NCBI GenBank assembly: GCA_035641235.1
Contig: DASQUP010000094.1
Coordinates: forward strand, 1-9,792
Direction: 5' to 3'
DNA from: DASQUP01 sp035641235
GTDB taxonomy: Bacteria; Actinomycetota; CADDZG01; WHSQ01
Length of the DNA stretch: 9,792 nt
Shown: piece by piece, positions 1 through 5,752 of the stretch
Layout of the letters: each line of letters begins with the position of its first letter
Position numbering within the stretch: the first letter of the stretch is position 1
Notes under the pieces: generated by a model
Databases searched by the model: none
What the model was told of the DNA's origin: nothing
Seen by the model: the letters and a program-made list of their open reading frames with translations, nothing else
Program-made: the position numbers and the translations under genes

Positions 1-1
1 C

Positions 2-127
2 GAGGACGAGGCGGAGGGGTGGTCACTCGCCGCCCTCATCCAACTACCTCCCGGGATGAGTTCTGAACACCTCGTCAACCGGTTGCGCGCGCTCCCGGGC
101 GTTATCGACGTCGACACCGAGCTGTAG
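2..127 (+). CDS. 3' end of an unidentified gene (possible MgtC/ACT-like C-terminus)
   Basis: An open frame runs in from the left edge and stops at TAG 125-127, giving the last 41 residues of a protein. The tail has a beta-alpha-beta look: a strand around SLAALIQLPPG, a helix around EHLVNRLRALPGV, then a strand IDVDTEL at the very end. That pattern, with LRALPGV before the last strand, is common in small ferredoxin-like or ACT-like regulatory domains, including the C-terminal domain of MgtC/SapB proteins. I infer this from the pattern only, and the family is not certain. Codon use is GC-rich in the third position, which supports real coding. It converges with the CPBP protease gene and overlaps its 3' end by 84 bases. 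Confidence 0.4.
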   Translation, partial: EDEAEGWSLAALIQLPPGMSSEHLVNRLRALPGVIDVDTEL

Positions 128-826
128 GGCGCGCCGGCGACCTGCCCGGCTCGCAGCGAGGGTGGCGAGCGAGTTCAGCGTCGCGTGGAGGGCCAGCGGC
201 GCGCCTATGTTCCCCGTCCCGATCCTGAGGGCGACGAGTCCGAGGCCGGCGATCGTGGTGACGACAACCGTGCCGGCGGCGAATACGACCTTGGCGCTCG
301 TCGGCGCGCCGGGACGGTTCGCGGCGAGCATGTTGAGGCCCGGCGCTATGTGCCAGAGCCCGAACGCGGCGCTGGAGACTACCCCGGCGCCCAGGGTGGC
401 TCCGCCGGCAGCTGCGAGGAGGACTCCTCGGAACGCGACCTCTTCGAGAACGGCGGTGCCGAGGGGAACTCGCACGATGGTCTGATATCCGAGCCGTCGT
501 CCGGCCAAGCCGGCGGAGCGCTCATCAGCCACGAAGCGTGCCGTCTTCGTACTCGAGGCGAGGACGAATAGTGGGACCGAGATTGCGCAGCCGATGACCG
601 CGCCGAGGACGAGCCCGCGCGGTGAAAGGTCGAGACCGACGGCGTCCGCATCGAGTCCGAGGGGACCGAGGGCAATTGCGATCAGCGCTGCGGCAGTAGC
701 CAGATTCAGCGGGACGAACGGCGCGCCGTTGAACCATAGCTGCCGGTTGAGGAGGTTGTTGTACGCAACCAGCCCGGCGCCGAGAAGGAGCACGTCCACG
801 GAGCCGAGCCTATTGCGCAGCAGCAC
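44..826 (-). CDS. CPBP family intramembrane metalloprotease (CAAX protease-like)
   Basis: Predicted 260-residue integral membrane protein of the CPBP (CAAX protease and bacteriocin-processing, Abi) family. The signature motifs are visible: EEVAFRG at 128-134 (motif 1, paired glutamates and arginine), FGLWH at 155-159 (motif 2 histidine) and HATLN at 214-218 (motif 3, HxxxN). These lie in hydrophobic segments at about 10-23, 43-57, 71-92, 120-155 and 180-216. A poorly conserved, charged tail follows residue 225. In bacteria such proteins are linked to peptide maturation, bacteriocin immunity or membrane-protein cleavage; the substrate here is unknown. The start used is GTG at 826-824, with GAGG only 3 nt upstream, so GTG at codon 10 is an alternative. 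The gene lies downstream of the receiver-kinase gene on the same strand, beyond an inverted repeat. Its 3' end overlaps the plus-strand gene at the window edge. Confidence 0.85.
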   Translation of the reverse strand: MLLRNRLGSVDVLLLGAGLVAYNNLLNRQLWFNGAPFVPLNLATAAALIAIALGPLGLDADAVGLDLSPRGLVLGAVIGCAISVPLFVLASSTKTARFVADERSAGLAGRRLGYQTIVRVPLGTAVLEEVAFRGVLLAAAGGATLGAGVVSSAAFGLWHIAPGLNMLAANRPGAPTSAKVVFAAGTVVVTTIAGLGLVALRIGTGNIGAPLALHATLNSLATLAASRAGRRRALQLGVDVDNARERAQPVDEVFRTHPGR

Positions 827-833
827 AAACCTC

Positions 834-885
834 AGATGTACGTTTGCCTACGCCAGCTATGCCACACGTAGGTAAACGCACATCT
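834..885. repeat. Imperfect inverted repeat, 19-bp arms
   Basis: Arms at 834-852 and 867-885 match as reverse complements at 17 of 19 positions, with a 14-base spacer (853-866). In RNA, one strand would pair both mismatches as G-U. The element lies in the 96-bp gap between the end of the receiver-kinase gene (923) and the start of the CPBP protease gene (826), both on the minus strand. It could be a transcription terminator for the kinase gene, although no T-run follows. It could instead be a pair of operator half-sites in front of the protease gene: the arm centres are about 33 bp apart, roughly three helical turns. The sequence alone does not decide between these. Confidence 0.6.
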
Positions 886-906
886 CGTGATCAAAGGAAG
901 CAAATG

Positions 907-918
907 CCGGCGCGCCGG
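907..918. repeat. 12-bp perfect palindrome just after the kinase stop codon
   Basis: CCGGCGCGCCGG is a perfect palindrome starting 4 bases beyond the stop codon of the minus-strand receiver-kinase gene. It holds one copy of the GGCGCGCC octamer that recurs in this window. As RNA it could form only a 4-bp stem with a CGCG loop, so it is a weak candidate for termination by itself. Confidence 0.35.
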
Positions 919-922
919 GTGG

Positions 923-2059
923 TTAGCGTTTCTCGGCCGGCAGGATCATCGTGAACGTCGAGCCACGGTCCGGCGCCGTGTCGACCTGGAGCCACCCACC
1001 CGAGGCCTCCAGCACCTGGCGGGCGATGTAGAGCGACAGCCCCATCCCTCCGACTTTGCGGGTGCTCGAGGAGTCGCCCTGCAAGAACGGCTTCTCTAGC
1101 AGCATGTGCACCTGCGCCGGATCGAGCCCGGGACCCTCGTCCTCGACCGCCAGCCGCGGCACGCCCTTCGGCGCCGATACCGTCACCTTCACCTTCCCGG
1201 TCGTGAAGTTCAGCGCGTTCTCGATGAGGCTGTGAGCGACGTCCCGGATTCGTTTGCGATCGCCGGACGCAAGCACGTCGCTTACGTCAAGGTCGACGTC
1301 GCGGCCCGCGGCCTTGGCGCCGGTGAGTTCCGCAGCCTCGCGGGCGATTAGTCCCAGCGAGAAGATGGACGGCTGCAGTCCGAGCCCGCCTCGCTGGATA
1401 CCGGAAACGGTGAGGATCTTCTCGATCATGTCCGTCAGGCGGTCGCACTGATTGGTGATGGAGGTGAGGAACTCCCCGCGGAGCCCCTCGTCGATCTGGT
1501 CCCACCCGCGCCGCAGCGTGGCGGCGCTCCCCTTGATCGTCGTCAACGGAGTCCGCAACTCGTGGGACACGATCGAAACGAACTCGGTCTTCATGCGGTC
1601 GAGGTCGGCAAGCGAATCCGCCCGCTCCTGCTCCTTCTTGTAGAGCTCACCGAGATCGTCCATCACACCCCGGGTAACTTCCTTGTCGAGCGCGCCCTGC
1701 CCCCGCGCCACGGCACGGAGTGACTCGACGAGTTCGTCGGCGGCCCCACCCTTGAGGAGGTAGCCGGCAGCACCGGCTTTCACCATCGCCGTCACCAGCG
1801 ACATCTCGCCGAAGGCCGTCAATGCGAGCACCTTCACTGCGGGATGCCGTTCCTTGATCGTGCGGGTGGCCTCGACGCCGTTCATGACGGGCATGTTCAT
1901 ATCCATCAGCACGACGTCCGGGAGCAGCCGATCGACCGCGGCAACAGCTTCTGCGCCGTTGCTACCCTCGCCCACGATCTCAAAATCGGTGCGCAGTTCG
2001 AGCAGCTGGCGGATGCCCTTTCGAACCGGGGCATGGTCGTCTACTAGCAGGACTTTCAT
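923..2059 (-). CDS. Hybrid signalling protein: N-terminal NarL-type receiver plus histidine kinase
   Basis: 378 residues with two modules in unusual order. Residues 1-120 form a receiver domain of the NarL/FixJ type: acidic pair D7-D8, phospho-acceptor D53 in LMDMNMP, T81, and K103 in GYLLKGG. Where a NarL regulator would carry its DNA-binding LuxR helix-turn-helix, there is a short charged linker or coiled coil (about 125-157) and then a kinase. The HisKA motif is SHELRTP with phospho-accepting H166. The ATPase domain shows an N box (ENALN, N281), a G1 box (DEGPG, 307-311) and a G2 box (GGMGLSL, 337-343). There are no membrane segments or signal peptide, so it is probably cytosolic and receives phosphate or a signal from a partner kinase. 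ATG at 2059 has no clear ribosome-binding site, but the receiver begins properly from it. It is divergent from selD across 163 bp. No cognate output regulator is in the window. Confidence 0.9.
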   Translation of the reverse strand: MKVLLVDDHAPVRKGIRQLLELRTDFEIVGEGSNGAEAVAAVDRLLPDVVLMDMNMPVMNGVEATRTIKERHPAVKVLALTAFGEMSLVTAMVKAGAAGYLLKGGAADELVESLRAVARGQGALDKEVTRGVMDDLGELYKKEQERADSLADLDRMKTEFVSIVSHELRTPLTTIKGSAATLRRGWDQIDEGLRGEFLTSITNQCDRLTDMIEKILTVSGIQRGGLGLQPSIFSLGLIAREAAELTGAKAAGRDVDLDVSDVLASGDRKRIRDVAHSLIENALNFTTGKVKVTVSAPKGVPRLAVEDEGPGLDPAQVHMLLEKPFLQGDSSSTRKVGGMGLSLYIARQVLEASGGWLQVDTAPDRGSTFTMILPAEKR

Positions 2060-2222
2060 AATGAAATCATCGGCGTCTACGACCTCCGGGACAACACAAG
2101 TACGGGTGTTATCCCATACCCGTTCGAGTTAGGAAGAATTGCGTATTTGAAGCGCCGGAGGAGGGGCGAGCCGAGCAGCGCTGAGAGGGCGCCAGGGGTG
2201 AGCTGGGAAGGGAGGTGAGGCA
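2060..2222. promoter_or_regulatory. Divergent intergenic region between the kinase gene and selD
   Basis: This 163-bp gap must hold the promoters for the minus-strand receiver-kinase gene and the plus-strand selD operon. It contains a short inverted repeat, ACGGGT (2102-2107) and ACCCGT (2118-2123), with a 10-base spacer, which could be an operator. It also contains a locally AT-rich stretch at 2131-2150 (AATTGCGTATTTGA) that is a weak candidate for a -10 region (TATTTG, 2144-2149) for selD. I see no strong sigma-70 consensus. From about 2152 to 2222 the selD leader is purine-rich and ends in a strong ribosome-binding site, GGAGGTGA at 2211-2218, four bases before the ATG at 2223. I looked for a selenocysteine tRNA here and found none. 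Confidence 0.45.
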
Positions 2223-3260
2223 ATGCGCGACGAGATCAAGCTGACCAAGTACTCGCACGGCGGCGGCTGAGCCTGCAAGCTCGGCATCTCCGAGCTGGCG
2301 CAGGTCATGCGTCACGTGAAGACCACCACAGCCGATCCGGGCGTCCTGGTCGGACTGGAGACACCGGACGACGCCGGGGTTTATCTCGTCGCGCCCGACG
2401 TGGCCATCGTTCAGACCGTCGATTTCTTCACGCCCATCGTCGACGACCCGTTTACCTGGGGGCGCATCGCTGCAGTCAACGCGATGTCGGACGTCTACGC
2501 GATGGGGGCCCGTCCCGTCACCGCACTCAACCTGGTCGGATGGCCCCGCTCGCTTGACTTCGAGATCCTTGGGCAGGTGATCGAAGGGGGCGCAGCGGCA
2601 TGCGAAGAGGCCGGGGTAACGGTGATCGGGGGCCACTCGGTCGATGATCCCGAGCCCAAGTTCGGCCTTGCCGTTACCGGCATAGTCCACCCCGAGGTCG
2701 TCGTCCACACGCAAGGAGCGAAGCCCGGCTCCGACCTCGTACTGACCAAAGCTTTGGGGACCGGGATCATTTCGAGCGCGATCAAAGAGGGCGAGGCCCC
2801 GCCGGAAGCGATCGAGGTTGCCGTCGCGTCGATGATCGAGCTCAACCGAGCCGCATGCGACTCGATGCTCGAGGTGGGAGCCGAGGCCGCCACCGACGTC
2901 ACCGGTTTCGGCCTGCTCGGTCACCTCCATGACATGCTCGGCGGCAGACTCGACGCCGATGTCGAGTTTTCGGCGGTTCCGTTACTCTCCGGAGCCGTGG
3001 AGCTGGCGGAGCGCGGAATCCTGCCCGGAGGGAGCAAACGCAACCGGGAGGCTGTCGCTCCCTTCGTCGACGCGGACCGGATCGACGAGGCGAGCCTCGC
3101 CGTCCTCTTCGACGCTCAGACATCGGGCGGCCTGTTGATCGCCGTCGACGCCACGCGGACCGGCGCCCTCATCGACGCCCTGACGGGTCGGGGGATCGCG
3201 ACGGCGCGTCGCATCGGCACGCTCCACGAGGGCAGCGGCCGGATCAAGGTGCACGGCTAG
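2223..3260 (+). CDS. selD: Selenide, water dikinase containing selenocysteine (in-frame UGA)
   Basis: Makes selenophosphate from selenide and ATP, the selenium donor for selenocysteine tRNA. The reading frame starts at ATG 2223 behind GGAGGTGA and runs 345 residues with one in-frame TGA, codon 16 (2268-2270). The surrounding peptide, KYSHGGG-U-ACK, matches the SelD active-site loop (HGAGCGCK in E. coli). The TGA therefore occupies the catalytic Cys/Sec position, and K19 matches the essential lysine. Other family motifs (full-length numbering): DDA 49-51, VDFF 66-69, NAMSD 86-90, GGHS 136-139, TDVTGFGLLGHL 224-235 and QTSGG 299-303. Starting instead at ATG 2307 would delete the active-site loop. 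It opens the operon and its stop directly abuts the mec ATG. Decoding needs selA, selB and selC, none of which are in this window. Confidence 0.95.
2271..2305 (+). promoter_or_regulatory. SECIS-like hairpin directly after the selD UGA codon
   Basis: Immediately 3' of the UGA, inside the selD coding frame, the RNA can fold into a 12-bp hairpin. The upper stem is AGCTCGG (2278-2284) with CCGAGCT (2290-2296), closing a five-base loop CATCT. The lower stem is CCTGC (2272-2276) with GCAGG (2300-2304), separated by a 1x3 internal loop. Bacterial SECIS elements sit at this place and are bound by SelB. The usual guanine in the first two loop positions appears only if the top G2284-C2290 pair opens, and the loop is close to the UGA, so its recognition details may differ from E. 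coli. The fold was done by eye. Confidence 0.6.
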
Positions 3261-3686
3261 ATGAAGGAGGGGGTCCGAATCTCCGCCGATCTGGTGGCCG
3301 AGATGATTACCCACTGCGAGCTGGGCAGGCCGAACGAGGCGTGCGGCATCTTTGGCTCGGCAAACGGCGAGGTCGTTAAGGTCTTCCGCATGTCGAATGC
3401 GGCCCGCAGCCCGGTACGCTACTCGCTGGACCCTGCGGAGCAGTTCGCCGTCTACAAGTCCCTCGAGGAGGAGGGGTGGGAGCTCGGCGGCGTCTTCCAC
3501 TCCCACACGCACACCGAGGCGTGGCCATCCCCAACCGACATTCGCCTGGCGAGCGAGGACGTGCCCTATGTGATCGTCTCGCTCGCCGAGGACCCGCCCC
3601 AGGTCCGGGCATTTCGTATCTCCAAGGCGAATTGGACGGACGAACAAGGCGAGGTCGAGGAAGTCCCGGTTACCGTCCTCGGTTGA
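3261..3686 (+). CDS. mec: JAMM/MPN+ metallopeptidase, CysO-cysteine peptidase (Mec-like)
   Basis: 141-residue single-domain zinc peptidase of the JAB/MPN/Mov34 (M67) family. The complete JAMM motif is visible: E26 in NEACG, then H80-S-H82, seven residues, S90 and D93 (HSH...PSPTD). In M. tuberculosis, Mec (Rv1334) cuts the isopeptide-like bond in the CysO-cysteine adduct, releasing free cysteine and CysO. The directly following cysO and cysM genes make that role the best assignment here. No signal peptide is present, so it should be cytosolic. The ATG begins on the base after the selD stop codon, with AAGGTG about ten bases upstream inside selD, so translation is probably coupled. Length and motif spacing are normal for the family. 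Confidence 0.92.
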   Translation: MKEGVRISADLVAEMITHCELGRPNEACGIFGSANGEVVKVFRMSNAARSPVRYSLDPAEQFAVYKSLEEEGWELGGVFHSHTHTEAWPSPTDIRLASEDVPYVIVSLAEDPPQVRAFRISKANWTDEQGEVEEVPVTVLG

Positions 3687-3727
3687 ACGTGACAACATTG
3701 AATTTGCACTGTTTACAAGGAGGCAAT
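3687..3727 (+). promoter_or_regulatory. AT-rich intercistronic gap with perfect ribosome-binding site for cysO
   Basis: This is the longest gap inside the operon, at 41 bases. It is notably AT-rich for the window and carries a perfect Shine-Dalgarno AAGGAGG at 3717-3723, four bases before the GTG start of cysO. The pair GTGACA (3689-3694) and TTTACA (3712-3717), 17 bases apart, is only a weak match to a sigma-70 promoter. An internal promoter for the cysO-cysM part is possible but unproven. The strong site suggests CysO, a carrier protein, is made in larger amounts than its enzymes. Confidence 0.45.
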
Positions 3728-4003
3728 GTGACCGTCGAAGTTCGGATTCCGACGGTGTTCCGGAAGTTCACCGACGGCGCCTCGAGCGTGGAGCTCGAGC
3801 CCGGGACGATCGCCGATCTGGTTGAACAGCTCGAACGCCGGTATCCGGGGATGAAGGGCCAGCTGCTGACCGAGGACGGCGACCTGCACCGGTTCGTCAA
3901 CGTCTACGTGAACGACGAGGACGCGAGGTACCTGGAGAAGCTAGATACAAAGGTTTCCGAGGGCGACATCGTCTCGCTGCTGCCGTCCGTCGCCGGCGGT
4001 TGA
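3728..4003 (+). CDS. cysO: CysO-like ubiquitin-fold sulfur carrier protein (ThiS/MoaD family)
   Basis: 91-residue beta-grasp sulfur carrier ending in the diagnostic Gly-Gly (PSVAGG, residues 86-91). The terminal glycine is activated and converted to a thiocarboxylate in this family. It resembles M. tuberculosis CysO (Rv1335) through the shared stretch HRFVN(V/I)YVNDED and the LLP/ILP-(S/A)VAGG tail. Thiocarboxylated CysO donates sulfur to CysM for cysteine synthesis, and Mec later frees the cysteine. The start is GTG 3728-3730, placed by AAGGAGG four bases upstream. A longer open frame upstream overlaps mec and is rejected. The overlapping ATG at 3726 is followed at once by TGA, so it cannot start the protein. 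The sulfur-loading E1-like enzyme (MoeZ-type) is not in the window. The gap to cysM is one base. Confidence 0.95.
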   Translation: MTVEVRIPTVFRKFTDGASSVELEPGTIADLVEQLERRYPGMKGQLLTEDGDLHRFVNVYVNDEDARYLEKLDTKVSEGDIVSLLPSVAGG

Positions 4004-4004
4004 G

Positions 4005-4946
4005 TTGAAGTACAAGTCAGTCCTCGATCTCATTGGCAACACCCCGCTGGTCCAGGCCCAGAGCCTCTCGCCCAATCCCGACGTCAGGCTCTGGGTAAAG
4101 CTCGAGGGCCAGAACCCCACCGGATCCGTCAAGGACCGGATCGCGCTCGCCATGGTCGAATCCGGTGAGGCCTCCGGCGAGCTGACCAAAGACAAGGTGA
4201 TCCTCGAGCCGACCTCGGGGAACACCGGTATCTCACTCGCAATGGTGGCCAAGATTCGCGGCTATCGATTCACAGCGGTGATGCCCGACAACGCGAGCCA
4301 GGAGCGAATCAGTCTCCTGCGGGCGTTCGGAGCAGAGATCATCTTCTCGGAGGGGGCAAAGGGTACGAACGGCTCCGTGGCGCTCGCGCAGGAAATATCG
4401 TCCGACGAGAGCTACTACATGCCGTTCCAATACGGAAACGAGGCAAACGTCCTCGCTCACTACAACGGCACCGCGCGCGAGATCCTCGAGGACTTGCCCG
4501 ACGTTAAGGCGTTCGTTGCCGGGCTGGGCACCGGCGGAACGTTGACGGGAGTGGGACGGCGCCTCAAGGAGCACGATCCCGATGTGAAGGTGGTCGCCGC
4601 CGAGCCCGAGCTCGGGGAGCTCGTCTACGGTCTCCGGTCGCTCGAAGAGGGATACATCCCGCCGATATTCGATCCGGACATCCTCGACGGGAAGATCAAG
4701 GTGCGCGCCCGGGAATCGATCGTCTGGACTCGCGAGTTGTTGCTGAAGGAAGGCATCTTCTCGGGCATCTCGGCCGGGGCCGTCATCTGGGTCGCCCAGC
4801 GCACCGCCGAGCGGCTCGCGGCCTCCGGGAGTGGTGATGTCGTGTGCCTTCTCGCCGATGGTGGATGGAAGTACATCTCCACGGACGCGTGGACGCAGGA
4901 CCTTGATGTAGCCGAGGCGCAGGTCGAGGAGGTCCTGTGGTGGTAG
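4005..4946 (+). CDS. cysM: O-phosphoserine-dependent (CysO) cysteine synthase
   Basis: 313-residue PLP-dependent cysteine synthase of the beta-replacement family. Visible features are the Schiff-base lysine K43 in GSVKDR, the substrate-binding loop TSGNTG (70-75), the phosphate-binding glycine loop GLGTGGT (173-179) and GISAGA (254-259). Several features point to the M. tuberculosis CysM type, which uses O-phosphoserine and CysO thiocarboxylate rather than O-acetylserine and sulfide. These are YGLRSLEEGY (208-217), whose R211 seems to align with the phosphoserine-selecting arginine of that enzyme, DGGWKY (285-290), and a C-terminal tail ending LWW like that enzyme's LWA end. The start is TTG 4005, one base after the cysO stop and without a strong ribosome-binding site, so expression probably depends on coupling. 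Its end overlaps murI by 10 bases. Confidence 0.95.
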   Translation: MKYKSVLDLIGNTPLVQAQSLSPNPDVRLWVKLEGQNPTGSVKDRIALAMVESGEASGELTKDKVILEPTSGNTGISLAMVAKIRGYRFTAVMPDNASQERISLLRAFGAEIIFSEGAKGTNGSVALAQEISSDESYYMPFQYGNEANVLAHYNGTAREILEDLPDVKAFVAGLGTGGTLTGVGRRLKEHDPDVKVVAAEPELGELVYGLRSLEEGYIPPIFDPDILDGKIKVRARESIVWTRELLLKEGIFSGISAGAVIWVAQRTAERLAASGSGDVVCLLADGGWKYISTDAWTQDLDVAEAQVEEVLWW

Positions 4947-5752
4947 GCGACCGCGCCAGCCGGCCGGTGGGCATGTTCGACTCCGGCGTCGGAGGGCTCA
5001 CGGTCGCGAGGGCCACTATCGACCTCCTTCCTCACGAAGACCTCGTCTATTTCGGCGACACTGCGCGCTGCCCGTACGGCCCGCGGCCCGCCGAAGAGGT
5101 ACAGAAGTTCGCCCTCGAGATCATGGATGCGCTGGTGGAGGAGGACGTCAAGATCCTGGTCGTCGCCTGCAATTCGGCCGCGTCGACGGCGCTGGGTGAA
5201 GCGCGCCGGCGCTACAAGGTTCCGGTTCTGAGTGTCATCGAGCCGGGCGTAAAGGCAGGTATCGCAGCCACGAGGAACCGAAAGATCGGACTAATCGGCA
5301 CGCAAGCCACCGTGGCTTCGGGGGCCTATGACCATGCCGTGGCAGAGACTCGTGCGAACGTTCGCCTCTACTCCAAGGCTTGTCCTCGGTTCGTCGAGTT
5401 CGTTGAGCGAGGGGATACCACTTCGAATGAAGTTGTCGACGTTGCACGCGAGTATCTGTTGCCGCTGAAGGAGGTAGGGGTCGACACCCTCATCCTCGGC
5501 TGTACGCATTACCCTTTGCTGACCGGTGTCATCAAATACGTGATGGGGGATGAAGTCGTCCTTATATCGAGCGCCGAGGCAACGGCCGAGGAGACCTATG
5601 TGAAGCTGCGCGACGAGAACCTCTTGAACCCATCGACGCGCGCCGGTACGCATCGCTTCATCGCATCGAGCGAGGGGACGTTCGGTGAACTGGGCCGGCG
5701 GTTCCTCGGTCCCGAGTTCGGCGTCGTCGAACACAGGCCGTGGCTGGCATGA
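4937..5752 (+). CDS. murI: Glutamate racemase
   Basis: 271-residue cytosolic enzyme that converts L-glutamate to D-glutamate for peptidoglycan. The two catalytic cysteines are C78 in VACNSAAST and C189 in LGCTHYPLL. The family opening GMFDSGVGGLTV (12-23, with D15 and S16) and YFGDTARCPYG (38-48) are also present. Length is typical. GTG 4937 is preceded by GAGGAGG (4926-4932), and the next codon, 4940, is also GTG. The gene overlaps cysM by 10 bases. In M. tuberculosis a rhomboid protease gene separates cysM from murI; here the two genes are fused at the operon level. The stop overlaps the next gene in ATGA. Confidence 0.96.
   Translation: MVVGDRASRPVGMFDSGVGGLTVARATIDLLPHEDLVYFGDTARCPYGPRPAEEVQKFALEIMDALVEEDVKILVVACNSAASTALGEARRRYKVPVLSVIEPGVKAGIAATRNRKIGLIGTQATVASGAYDHAVAETRANVRLYSKACPRFVEFVERGDTTSNEVVDVAREYLLPLKEVGVDTLILGCTHYPLLTGVIKYVMGDEVVLISSAEATAEETYVKLRDENLLNPSTRAGTHRFIASSEGTFGELGRRFLGPEFGVVEHRPWLA

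Noticed and set aside
2152..2222. Possible selenocysteine tRNA in the selD leader
   Set aside because: No TCA anticodon stem-loop, acceptor pairing or T-loop could be found in this purine-rich stretch.
2109..2930. Long minus-strand open frame (273 codons) opposite selD
   Set aside because: It is a shadow of the GC-rich selD coding sequence; its translation has no recognisable motif and selD is certain.
2307..3260. selD starting at ATG 2307
   Set aside because: This would remove the active-site loop and essential lysine; the frame continues upstream through a Sec UGA to ATG 2223 with a strong ribosome-binding site.
3476..3727. Upstream extension of the cysO frame into mec
   Set aside because: It overlaps mec, has no similarity to the carrier family, and the perfect AAGGAGG fixes the start at GTG 3728.
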